DNA of 64,000 nucleotides from Adiantum capillus-veneris (Eukaryota; Streptophyta; Polypodiopsida; Polypodiales; Pteridaceae): NCBI GenBank assembly GCA_014529385.2, contig CM043946.1:20888577-20952576 (forward strand). The letters are read 5' to 3'. This document shows positions 1 to 10,040 of the stretch, one piece after another; within the stretch, counting starts at the first letter, position 1; every line of letters begins with the position of its first letter. The notes under the pieces were generated by a model, which did not search any database, was not told where the DNA came from, and was given only the letters and a program-made list of their open reading frames with translations. Both the position numbers and the translations under genes were made by a program.

Positions 1-1187
1 GATGTCAACTTTGCTTCCATGTTTACTCTTGACTTTCTTATGTTGGTTTTTGATGACACATTACCTTCGCATTGGATACTAGATGTGAGTGCTAGGTTTC
101 ACGTCACGCCGAGTTGTGAGTGGTTTAGCACATATGCTAGTGGTATGGTTGGATGTGTGTGTCTAGCTGATGGTTCAGTGCATGACATAGTTGGTGTAGG
201 AGATGTCAGACTATCGTTGCCGAGTGGTGCATCATATGTCTTACGAGATGTACGCCATGTGCCAGGTTTGACGCAGAGCTTGATCTCTTTGAGTCACTTA
301 CGAGACAGCAGATGCCAGGTAGTGCTGGATGAGCACAGTTTCAGATTGCATTGTGGACAACTAGTTATGGCTAGAGGTGCTAGAGTTGGCATGATTCATG
401 CGATGCGAGTACGTCATGTGCGAGACGGCACAGTTTTCGTGAGTACGCATCCATGCAGAGAGATGAGGCATGTCTTCTTTATGGATAGGTTGCATGATGC
501 TCCAATTTGTGAGCATGTTGAGCGAGTTGTGCAGCAGGACATGTCATTCATGGATACGATGACGGATATGCATGGCTTGAGTTCTGAGGATTCAACCGTG
601 ATTCAGTCATTCATGGATATGCTTAGGCCAGCGGCTGATGTATGTGAGTTAGAGCTAGGCATTGCTCTTACCACAGAGGGTTCATGACAGACAGATGCTC
701 TTGGTGTGCATGTGACATGCGATGGACACAAGGATGGATTCCACGGATTGGAGTTCGGGTGTCAGGGTGATTTCCATGAGTCGAGTTCTGAGCAGATTTC
801 ACTGAGATGGTCAGATTGACAAATATTGCTAGGATTGCATCGGCATTCGGGAGTCTCATGTACGAGATATTCATCTCGAGACCCGAGATTGCATTTGCAA
901 TAGGTGCATTTGCAGTGGGAACAGTTAGTCATGCAGTGACTGACGTTGGCCTTGAGCATAGGGGTACTTTGCAGCGTACGGTGAGATACCTGCAGGATGT
1001 GTGTAGCTTTAGTGAGGAGTATGGTATCGATCGCTCTATACTTCCTCTACAATTAGAGCTGGATGCACACAGATTCAGTGAGCCAGTGGCTCAAGTCATA
1101 CTTGTGATGGCCTTGTACAGGTTTTGTACGGTTTTTTTTTCTCTCTCACCGCCACATTGGCCTTTACCTGGGAGGTTGTTGGGGTAA
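1..1187 (+). pseudogene. Ty1/copia retrotransposon remnant (protease and RNase H-proximal parts, internal deletion)
   Basis: Two pieces of a copia polyprotein lie in the same orientation. The first (19-687) has the protease/pre-integrase layout: a WILD..A.FHVT block near residue 20, then a VLRDVRHVPGLTQSLISLS block typical of copia after the protease. The catalytic D-S-G is changed to D-V-S, so the protease would be inactive. The second (807-1110) resembles the polymerase end, with a GSLMYEIFISRPEIAFAIG block and HRGTLQRTVRYLQ. Integrase and most of the reverse transcriptase are missing between them, so this is an internally deleted copy. The 5' end lies outside the window. Family assignment is firm and exact borders are not. 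Confidence 0.8.
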
Positions 1188-1350
1188 AGCCCCATGTGGT
1201 CGGTTAGGCCAGGTGCCCTCCCACTATACTTATTCATTATGTACATAATAAAATAAGGGGTCTCACATGTAGAGAGTGAGTTTTAGCCCCTGTAAACACA
1301 AGGTCTCCTCTTCTCCTCTCTTCTCCATTGCTGCACACACACAAACACAT
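1171..1350 (+). repeat. Possible start of the copia 3' LTR
   Basis: Just after the copia remnant a purine-rich stretch (cctgggaggt) is followed by TGTTGGGGTAAAG, a plausible polypurine tract and TG-starting LTR. The sequence continues into a CT-rich stretch with short (CA)n. No matching LTR copy is in the window, so the call rests on position and the TG start only. Confidence 0.25.
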
Positions 1351-2366
1351 GCTCTCGCTCGCGCACTTCAGAAAGTATAAACTCTAGAGAGATAGTATCT
1401 ATGTGCATTACCTTTGGAAGAAGAAATCATAAATTCTTGAGAGAAAGAGAGAGTGACTTCTCTTCTAAAATCTTTAGAGAGACAAAATAAAACTCTAGAG
1501 TTGTATATCACTATGCAGAGAGAGAGAGAGAGAGAGAGACCGAGAGGGCATAACGACGTGAAAATGTGAACCAAAAAAGTCACCATTCCACAACTCATGC
1601 CATTAGAGTCAAATATGTTTGCAGCACATGTCATCAGACTCAAATAAGTCCACAGCATATATACATGCGATAAAGTCAGAAATATGTCAAATAGAGACAA
1701 TACTATTTTTCCCAAGCTTGAGCTTTTTGAAACAACGTAAGTTTGAGGATGTAAGTACATTCAATTAACTACCATAGGATACGACCAAAATTAGAGTACA
1801 AAAAGTCCTAAATTCCATAAATATAATGGTCACTCTAAAAGGCGAGTAATTTTGTGCCAAATAGCTTGCAAGTTGCTTCTGCCTTTGGCTTGAAATTTGA
1901 AATCCTATGCTGCATAAACAATGGTTTTCAAAGATAAATAATCACAAGTAAAATAAACTAAAATAAATGCAAAAAATCACTTTAATATCATAGAACAATT
2001 ATCTAGTTTAGTGAAAGACGCATATCAAACCAACAGTAATTAAATGGGGGGAGAGATTGTCCTTGGTTGTCTAAGAATAAATGCAATGTCCATTGGTGAG
2101 AGGGTTGGCTGATGAATAATCATGTGCTCCTTAGTTCAAGTCTCGAGCACTTTCGTGTACACATAGTTTATATATTTGCATGCCAAAAAGGATTTATTTG
2201 TCTTCTGTCGTTTTTGAAAATCCGGAACGTGCATGCTACTCCCTTTTATATGAATCTCATAACTGTTTTCAGTGAGAACTCAAAAAACTACATTCTCTTG
2301 AGACCTTTTCACTTCATCCAAAAATATAATTGTCATACTACTACATGCTTCCAATTTCTTGATAGC
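1351..2366. other. AT-rich intergenic DNA with (GA)n
   Basis: No coding signal on either strand. It contains a (GA)n tract near 1515-1540. A B-box-like sequence (agttcaagtctcgagcac) near 2132-2149 could be a fragment of a tRNA-derived SINE, but I see no convincing A box. Confidence 0.4.
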
Positions 2367-4757
2367 CTATTTAGAATTTCCATGCCTCCACTTTTTCTTC
2401 TGTGAGATGCCACCACCTTCTTCGCAATTGCCACCTAGAGGTTGCGCATTTACCATTGCATTCTCTGTCCTAAATCCACTCTGATGCAGTGCTGCAAGTT
2501 CCTGTGTGGAGATATTTGTCCCTCTTGCTACTGGCCAAACATTTGGAGCAGGAGTTAAATCTTTGACTTGTCTTTTGATTGATCGAGTATGAAAAATATC
2601 ATGATTACAAAACCATAACCAATGCTCAATTGTTTTACCCTTGAAAATTCTTTCGGACCATATACATGGAGCAACAAGACCAATAGAGCGACTATGCAAG
2701 AGATTGTCAAAAACATTTCTCCCTACTATTCCAAAACACTTTCTTTGACTTTGAATGGGCATTCTCCTCAGGGCCCACTGAGTGAGTGGCACATCACTCT
2801 CAATGGAATTGTTTCTTTGAGATGACAAAGGTGTGGTTGTTTCTTTTGGAGATCCAATATCATCATCACCGTCACTAATTTGCAGTGGAATGTTAGAAAT
2901 ACCTGGTCTTTGGGTATCAGACCTGATTTTTTTGGGCCGACCGTGATGGTTTCTTTGCCTAGATTCCATGAAATATTGCGGGCTATGGGAGCTACTTGTT
3001 CCTGTTATATCCCTCTTTTTGTGTTTTACTGTTTCTTTGTCTCCATGAAAAAGTGGATATGCATACATTGGAGTCCCTACAACAGCCTCGTGTAATAGAT
3101 GGGCCACGTTGGTAGGAGTTGGAGTTTGTTGAGATTCAACTCAAGAAAGCAAGATCTCCATTGTGGGACCCAGTCCTATATAACACCCAGTAGTATATCC
3201 TAAACACTTTGCACGTTGAATATATGAATTTATAACATCTGTTACACATGCATCATACAAGGATATTTTTCTCTTTCCACCTTCACCCGCTAACCAACTG
3301 GCATGCACACTTTCTGATAAATTAACATTGGGAATTTGTTCTCGCTCCCACGGACTTGGACCAGCCTATGAAATTCAAACAAACATGCATTAAAATTTAT
3401 AAAATTTCATGTATGCAAAGTTTATAAATTTCCCTAAAAAATATAAATTGTCATAAAGGTACTTACATCTATTCCAATTCCTCCCCAATGTGAAATGTGT
3501 TGCTCCCACCATTTAAACCATTTGCTCACTCTTGTGATGCTCTTTCTAGATAGATGTTGTCTCCACCATTTTTGAATTGAAAGTGCCTTTTGATATGCAA
3601 GCACAATGGTCTTACAAGATCTCCATTCCTTACACATATCAATGTGTTGATTTGTTAGATGTTGAGGTATCCACTTTTTAGAATATTTGTGCAGACTCTG
3701 CTCCCCATGAAATAGGCATGACCATTCATGTCCCTCCATTGAAGACTATTCGAATAGAATTCCAATTTGAACCAGCCTCATCATACATAAAACCTGCAAA
3801 GTCAGTTGCACCATGTCCGTACTTTTGCATTGTTGAATTAAGATTCTCCCAAAAATAACTTGAGTCTTTGCATCCTCCTCTTTAGATTTACATATAGCAA
3901 TTATCTGCAGTGATCGTATGGTGCAAGATATTCAACATAACTATTGTCACTCATATCTTCTCATATTTAATGATGAAAAAAGTATGAGATATTTAAATAC
4001 TCAAACGTTACCTTGGATTGTAAAGTGAGCATGACATTGTTTGCCCATCCATTTATTCTATGGGTAAAATCAAAATGCACCCACGCATTTCTTAAGTCAC
4101 CAGTTCCACTTCTTTTCATCCGATTTACTAGATCAATCCCAGAACTTGGTCCCTTAGTGGACATTTTAAATAGGAATCACTTGTCATCCTCTTCCCCCAA
4201 TCCAAGAAATTTACTCCCAGGGAAGGAAACATGCACTTTTTTTGAAGCAATAAAATACTACCACATTCATCCCCAATAACAACACCTTGACTCTTCCTCT
4301 CTTTTGAAACAATTGAAGAAAACCTACATGATGCATCCCAAGAAAGTTAAATCAATAATAGTCAAAAAACTCAAAATTGAGTTTCTCATACCCTTTCGTT
4401 TGAACAAGTGGCATCATTTCTTCCAAAAAATTATTGAATTGTCCAGCGGATGTAACTTCAGCTTCCTCACCGATCAAGGAGTTAAGCGCAAGTTGTTGCA
4501 CCACCAACATTTGAATTTTTCTTGGGCCACCCTTTTCAATTTTAAGTACTGCACCTACCACTCTCCGCACTCTTGAAATAGCAGCCCTAGAGGTTCCCGC
4601 CTTAACATTATGACAATGTTTACCAAAATGTATTGCCACTCGCAGCATTGTACCATCTCTAGGCAGAGCATACTAGATTTTGCAAGGACAAGCAACAACA
4701 CAAGTAACAACCTTCTGACAATAATGACAAGTTATTGTTGTTTTCTCTTCCATTGCA
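2367..4757 (-). pseudogene. Unrecognised multi-exon gene remnant
   Basis: Read on the minus strand, coding-like segments follow one another. The first (from about 4757) starts MEEKTTITCHYCQKVV, a possible Cys-pair metal site, and ends at an in-frame stop. Then come blocks at 4648-4352, 4164-3967 and 3739-3469 (tryptophan-rich), and a long block from 3386 to 2367. The 3739 block ends at a consensus donor (GATGTAAGT). The last block begins after ..TTTCATAG (GPSPWEREQIPNVNLSES) and continues in frame into the 246-residue ORF, apart from one TGA at 3143-3141. That stop lies in an LLS-stop-VESQQ context and is explicable as CGA to TGA. The C-terminal part is basic (RPKKIR) with a VWPVARGTNIS stretch. 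I do not recognise the family. A domesticated or transposon-encoded protein is as likely as a host gene. Confidence 0.4.
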
Positions 4758-4799
4758 AGGTAGTCCTTCTTGACCTGTCTGTCCAAATATCCATGAAAA

Positions 4800-5300
4800 T
4801 TGCAAGATGGAGGTAGCGAACTCTAAAAATAGTAAGCACTAAGCAACAATGAGTTTCCCCTCAACTGAATGTCGTGGTTGACTATCTGAACACCAACTTT
4901 CCAAGTTATCACTTTCATGTTGGACATATTATCTCAAGAAAAAGATTACACGGTGGAGATGCAAGAAAACTGTGGTAGGTTAAGTCAAGGTGGTGAAGGT
5001 TAATGACATTGAAAGATGAAGCGAAGGTTAATGAAAGTGGTGAAGGTGAATGAAAGTGAAAGATTGGCAGGTAGACGAAAAGACCCATGGATTTTGTGTA
5101 TAAGACATTTGTAAAAGATATTGTGCATTAACAGAGACTGCTCAAAGAATATTGAAAATCATAATTGAAGATGTGCATTCAAACTGGTAAGTTATAATTT
5201 TTAAATACGTACAATCTATAATTTGGTGCTTGCCAGTGGAGTTTGTCATCAAGTTTGGCAGGCCATTTAATTTCTAAATGGTGATTCAAGGACTGCATTT
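4800..5300. other. Non-coding DNA with GAAGGTTAATGA-like short repeats
   Basis: Around 4975-5070 a GGTGAAGGTTAATGAAAGTG-like unit recurs several times irregularly. No coding signal was seen. Confidence 0.4.
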
Positions 5301-5319
5301 AATGCAGTATAATAGTGCC

Positions 5320-5416
5320 TCCATCTTGTGTGTGTGTGTGTATACATATATATGACTATGTGTGAGTGTAATTATTGTAGAATTTTTTAAAATTAAGTTA
5401 TGTATATGTCTCCATC

Positions 5417-5459
<43 letters not shown>

Positions 5460-5722
5460 ACTGAATGCGTGTAAAAAATGTAGCTTTTTTCTAGTTAAGT
5501 TATATATATGTCTCCATCTTGTGTGTGTGTGTGTGTGTGTGTATAATTGTGTGTGTCTGTGTGTAAACAAGGTAGCAATTTTTAAAGTTAAGTTATGTAT
5601 ATGCCTCTATCTTTTGTCTGTGTGTGTGTGTATATATATATATATATCTCACTGTGTAGCATTTTTGTAAGTTAAGTTTTTGTGCACCTTTTTTTTGTGC
5701 TTAATCGCTAATTCTCACCATC

Positions 5723-5756
<34 letters not shown>

Positions 5757-5917
5757 ATGTATAACTTAACCAAAAAAATGCTATGTTTTTTACACACACA
5801 CACACATTATGTGTGTGTGTAAAAAACGTAGCTTTTTTTGTTGTTTATAACTCTGTGTGTGTGTGTAAAAAACATAGCATTTTTGAACACGTATAATATA
5901 TATATATATGTATATAT

Positions 5918-5973
<56 letters not shown>

Positions 5974-6165
5974 ATTGTGTGTGTTTAAGTTACATATAGA
6001 ATATAGCATTTTTACTATGACTTTTATTCTATTATTTCAATTAGTAGCTTGGTATAGAATTGTTTATGTGTTGGTTTAATTGTTTGTGCACCTAGCTTTT
6101 GTGTCGAATCACTAATTCTCACCATCTTGTGTGTGTGTGTGTGTGTGTGTATAACTTAACTAAAA
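5320..6165. repeat. (TG)n-dominated microsatellite block with (TA)n
   Basis: Successive (TG)n tracts (5323-5340, 5419-5456, 5520-5540, 5724-5754, 6127-6148) are separated by short AT-rich spacers sharing 'catcttgtgtgtg' and 'aagttatatatatgtc'. A long (TA)n tract fills roughly 5897-5970. The spacer similarity suggests amplification of a 50-120 bp unit rather than slippage alone. ORFs rich in His-Thr or Cys-Val here are artefacts of the dinucleotide repeats. Confidence 0.9.
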
Positions 6166-6179
6166 AAATGCTACATTTT

Positions 6180-6864
6180 TTACACACACACAGAGTCACA
6201 TATATAACCGTGTGTGTGTGTGTAAAAAACGTAGCACTTTTTTAGTTTATGACTGTGTGTGTGTGTAAAAAATGTAGCATTTTTACACACACATACACAC
6301 TTGGCCTTCTCACAATGCCTTTCAAGGCATGGGGGAGCTCCAAACGGGCTCCAATGGAGCTCCTCCGACGGATCGGAGATGCATACACACACACAAACAC
6401 ACTTGCATTCACACACACAACCACACAGTAACACATGGCACAAACACACACACACAATCATGTACACACACACACACATTATACTTGCATACACACACAC
6501 AGTGACAATCATGCATACACACACACATTACACTTGCATACACACCCACACACAGTAACAATCATGCATACACACACACACACACACATTACACTTGCAT
6601 ACACACACTCAGTAAAAATAATGCATACACACACACATATATACACACTTGCATTCACACACATCAACACACTTGTACACATGGCACAAACACACACAAT
6701 CGTGCATACACACACACATAAAATAACAATCATGCATAAACACACATACATAAACACACTTGCATTCACACACATCAACACACTTTTACACATGGCACAA
6801 ACACACACACAATCATGCATACGCACACACACACACACACACACATACAGTAACAATCATGGAT

Positions 6865-6899
<35 letters not shown>

Positions 6900-7080
6900 G
6901 TAATAGTCACGCATAAACACACACACACACATACAGTAACAATTATGCATAACCACACACACATATCCACAATTGCATTCACACAAATCAACACACTTAC
7001 AATGATGCATTTTCATATTACACAACCAAGCACAAATAAACTCGTTGTAGTACACACAAAGACACTTACATACTCACACA
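6180..7080. repeat. (CA)n-dominated microsatellite block, opposite strand sense to the preceding (TG)n block
   Basis: From about 6180 the repeat switches to (CA)n, with units such as 'cacacttgcatacacacacacagtaacaatcatgcat' recurring every 40-110 bp. A unique island (about 6304-6384) containing GGAGCTCC palindromes sits near the switch point. No real gene is present. Confidence 0.9.
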
Positions 7081-7425
7081 CTTGTTGTAGAGCAGAGCTA
7101 AATAAATGACAAAAAGGATTTATATTGACACATATTGAAGTGGATTTGTCTTTGTTTGTCCTGAGAAAGTTCAGAATGGGATTTTTATTTAATTTGTATT
7201 ATATGCTGTTATCTGGTAAAATTTTGAAGTTTCTATTTGTATTGTCGCTCATAGAATACTTCTGTTGTTTATTATGGCTGATAGATTATGGTTTGTTCAC
7301 CATCAAAACGTGGCAGAACAAGTATTTCTCAAAGTAAGTTGAACTATATTAATCTATTTGTGTTCTTTTTTTTGGTCTCTACATACTCACTAAATTAGTT
7401 GTTGTCTTATTGTTTTTTTATTTTA
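7081..7425. other. AT-rich, possibly intronic DNA upstream of an exon-like segment
   Basis: No conserved coding signal. It ends in a pyrimidine-rich run and TTTTAG directly before the exon-like segment at 7427, consistent with an intron 3' end. Confidence 0.3.
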
Positions 7426-7426
7426 G

Positions 7427-7623
7427 GAGTAGGATACACATTAAGGTCTGGCATTACAGCATATAGGGCCAATGCACGATCTTCCATTGCTTCTTCCAAT
7501 GTCCGTCAAAAGGAGGATATATTGGGTGATGGGCATGAAGAATAGGATATATTGAGTGATGTGCATGAAGAAGAGGAGATCATAGATATTCATTCTACAC
7601 AAGGTGGAGTGGTCACACTGTAG
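7427..7623 (+). pseudogene. Exon-like segment of an unrecognised plus-strand gene
   Basis: After a splice-acceptor-like TTATTTTAG, one frame reads GVGYTLRSGITAYRANARSS and continues into a duplicated acidic motif (DILGDGHEE then DILSDVHEEEE). One TAG lies between the two copies. The segment runs until 7623, where gypsy sequence begins on the other strand. The acidic character resembles the segment resuming at about 10030, so I infer both belong to one gene split by the gypsy insertion. Confidence 0.35.
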
Positions 7624-9382
7624 GATGATCAACAAGTTTATAACAATTGTCGATGCTCCGGTAAGAGGTCTACATTCTTCTTCTCAAAAACATCATTGTA
7701 ATCTTGATATTGACGTGGCAATGCCTCCATGATTTTTTTTGTTGACGTGTTGGTCGGTGTTGCAAATATCAAGAAAGTTGGATACTTTTTGGCTGCACGC
7801 ATGAAGACCTTGTCTGCAAGATATATAGGCCTATTCTGCCTTCCCTTCTTCTTTTGGACTTTTCGTGGTTCAATTCTCTGAGCCCTCCAATTGATGTCAG
7901 GATTGTGTAATTCAAGCCATGGAAGCCCAATAACAATTCGATTGTTGGGGCTTTGTATAATATTGAACGCTATTCTTGAAACATGCTCCATCAATGTTAC
8001 TTCTATGGGGCGAGTTTCATACTTGACATCCCCTGAAGCGAGGGGACGACCATTAATGACTTCTAGAGTTGCGGGATTAGACTTATCCACAAGTGGTATG
8101 CCTTGTTCTTTTGCAAATTCTTTGTCCATGAAGCACGCCATTGCACCTAAATCTAGTAATACTGCACAATCCATGTGCCTACCCGGCATATGGATCTTGA
8201 CTGGTAGCATAAAACTTGAAGTGGAATCAATGGAAAGAAAGAGACCTTTTTTTGCTTGTCTTTGTCCAACCGATTGGTCTCTTTTGGGATTGGACGTCCA
8301 TGTTTTCCGACCATGTTGAGGCCATTGCACCATGAACCTTTATCCTTCTCTTCCTTGGACACTGTTGAACTATGTGCCCCTGCTCTCCGTAATACATACA
8401 TAAGCCATTAATGGGTCGCCTTTGCTTCTCTTGGGCTGAGAGAGGTTGAAACTGTGCTGAATCAATTTGCATGGGTTCAATGCTTGATTCATGGCCCTAT
8501 TGAGGTGTGTATCCATTATGTGTCACTTCTATTTGGGGTCGCAATGGTGCCCAGAGACGCCTCTCTTGTCTCCTCTCAAATATTAGATTATCACATTCAG
8601 AATCTATTTCTTGAGAGATGAACTCGCTTAGTGTGTGAACCTTTGGCATAAGTCAATAAAAGATCTTTTACGTCATCCTTTAATCCCCACCAAAATTGTC
8701 TAATGAAATATCCTCATGCCAAGTGAAATCACAAGTGAGCTGTTGAAATGCGGATGCATAGACGAATGCAAGTCTTGATCCTTGGTGGAGATTTCTAAGT
8801 CTGGTTTCAACAACCCTTGCTCTATTAGTATCCCCAAAATTTGACGATAACTCCCGCACAAAAGCTTCAAAGTCATGAAGGAGAGGAGGTTCAACAACCC
8901 TTCCTCTATTAGTATCCCCAAAATTTGCCGATAACTCCCGCACAAAAGCTTCAAAGTCATGAAGGAGAGGAGGTTCTTTTTTTAAGTAAGGTAGCAAACC
9001 AAGAGAGAGCCGTACCCGAGAGGAGGGTCCCAATAAGGCCTACTTGAAAGGAATCATCTGGATAGCACTCTCGTGGCATTCAAATGAAGAGACATACTTG
9101 TTGGAGAAAGCCTCTAAACTTTGATCTAGTCCCATCAAATTTTTCAGGCATGTTGACCTTCGGCTCCTTCTTATGTTGTTGAGAATAGCTGGATCTTACA
9201 GCTTGTGCTTAATGTGTGCTTGTCTCTTGAAGCTCTTGAATTTAATGTTGAAGATCTTGCAACGCCGGTCCCAAGATTAGGGGTTGCTCTGATTGAAGTT
9301 GAGAGTTACTCTCACGAAGTTCTTATAACTGAGCTTGGATGCTTTGCAATGCGTTGATGACACCTTCCATCATCGGCTCCAT
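7624..9382 (-). mobile_element. Ty3/gypsy retrotransposon remnant (gag plus protease, truncated before reverse transcriptase)
   Basis: On the minus strand, Gag begins at ATG 9382 (MEPMMEGVINALQS) and contains the gypsy block VNMPEKFDGTRSKF near 9145. It goes on to a SWFATL/LHDFEAFVREL capsid region and then a CCHC knuckle at about 8400 (CMYYGEQGHIVQQC, second Cys changed to Tyr). The protease follows with VLLDLGAMACFMD, where the catalytic D-S-G has become D-L-G. The reading frame dies after DYNDVFEKKNVDLLPEHR, the linker that normally precedes reverse transcriptase, so RT, RNase H, integrase and the 3' LTR are absent. Gag carries several stops and at least one frameshift. The layout matches gypsy elements with Gag-PR-RT order. 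It is non-functional. Confidence 0.85.
8806..8973 (-). repeat. 84-bp in-frame tandem duplication inside gypsy gag
   Basis: Two adjacent copies of an 84-bp unit (8806-8889 and 8890-8973) differ at only a few bases. Each encodes a 28-residue segment containing LLHDFEAFVRELS.NFGDTNR. Because 84 is a multiple of three the capsid frame is kept across the junction. Confidence 0.9.
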
Positions 9383-9439
9383 GATATCTTGATAAGATTA
9401 AGAGATGGTAGTCTTGCCAAAATGTATGAGCGCGTATAT

Positions 9440-10040
9440 AGCTAGAAGAGAGCAAGAGGAGGCGCTCACAATGTACGCGAACTTGGACTTGATGATAAGC
9501 TTAATATTGATTATAAGACTTAGTACTTTATTAAGAGAGCTAGATACAAGACTTGGATTATATGACTTGAGTACAAGACAAGTCTTGATTGCAGGGACAA
9601 GACTTTAACATAAGAACTAGAAGAGGGATTTTCTCATAAGAGCCTCACAACTAGTGTTCACAAGACTGAGGGGCTTGTGGCCCAAGACCCCTATTTATAT
9701 TAGTGCTTAAGGAGGTTACTTGAGGAGGTTAGAACTTTCTAGGTTCTTCATGAGGAGGTTAGAATCTTCTAGAACCTTCTTTATCCTTCTTCAATTTTCT
9801 AGAGCTTTCCAGAAACTTCTAGATTCTTCCGGAGTCTTCTCCAAGCTTCTAGAAACTTCTTGATCCTTCTAGTTCTTCTAGAACCTTCTAGATCCCTCTT
9901 TCACTTTCTAGAGCTTTCCAAAAACTTTAGATTCTTTTGGAATTGTCTCCATGCTTCTAGAAACTTCTAGAATCTCCTTGATACTTTTTAGAACCTTCTA
10001 GAATCTTCTAGATCCTTCTAGATTCTTCTAGAGCCTTCTA
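9440..10040 (-). repeat. Probable gypsy 5' LTR region with TTCTAGAA array
   Basis: This non-coding stretch sits upstream of the gypsy gag on the minus strand, where the 5' LTR should be. Its distal two thirds (about 9720-10040) is a quasi-periodic array of TTCTAGA/CTTCTAGAA/CCTTCT units with more than a dozen TTCTAGA cores. I could not fix the LTR ends or a primer-binding site, and no second LTR copy exists in the window. Confidence 0.45.

Noticed and set aside
2085-2160. tRNA-like or SINE B-box sequence
   Set aside because: Only a B-box-like word. There is no cloverleaf, no A box at the right distance and no second copy.
6180-7055. ORFs of His-Thr or Cys-Val repeats on both strands
   Set aside because: They are direct translations of (CA)n/(TG)n and have no non-repeat content.
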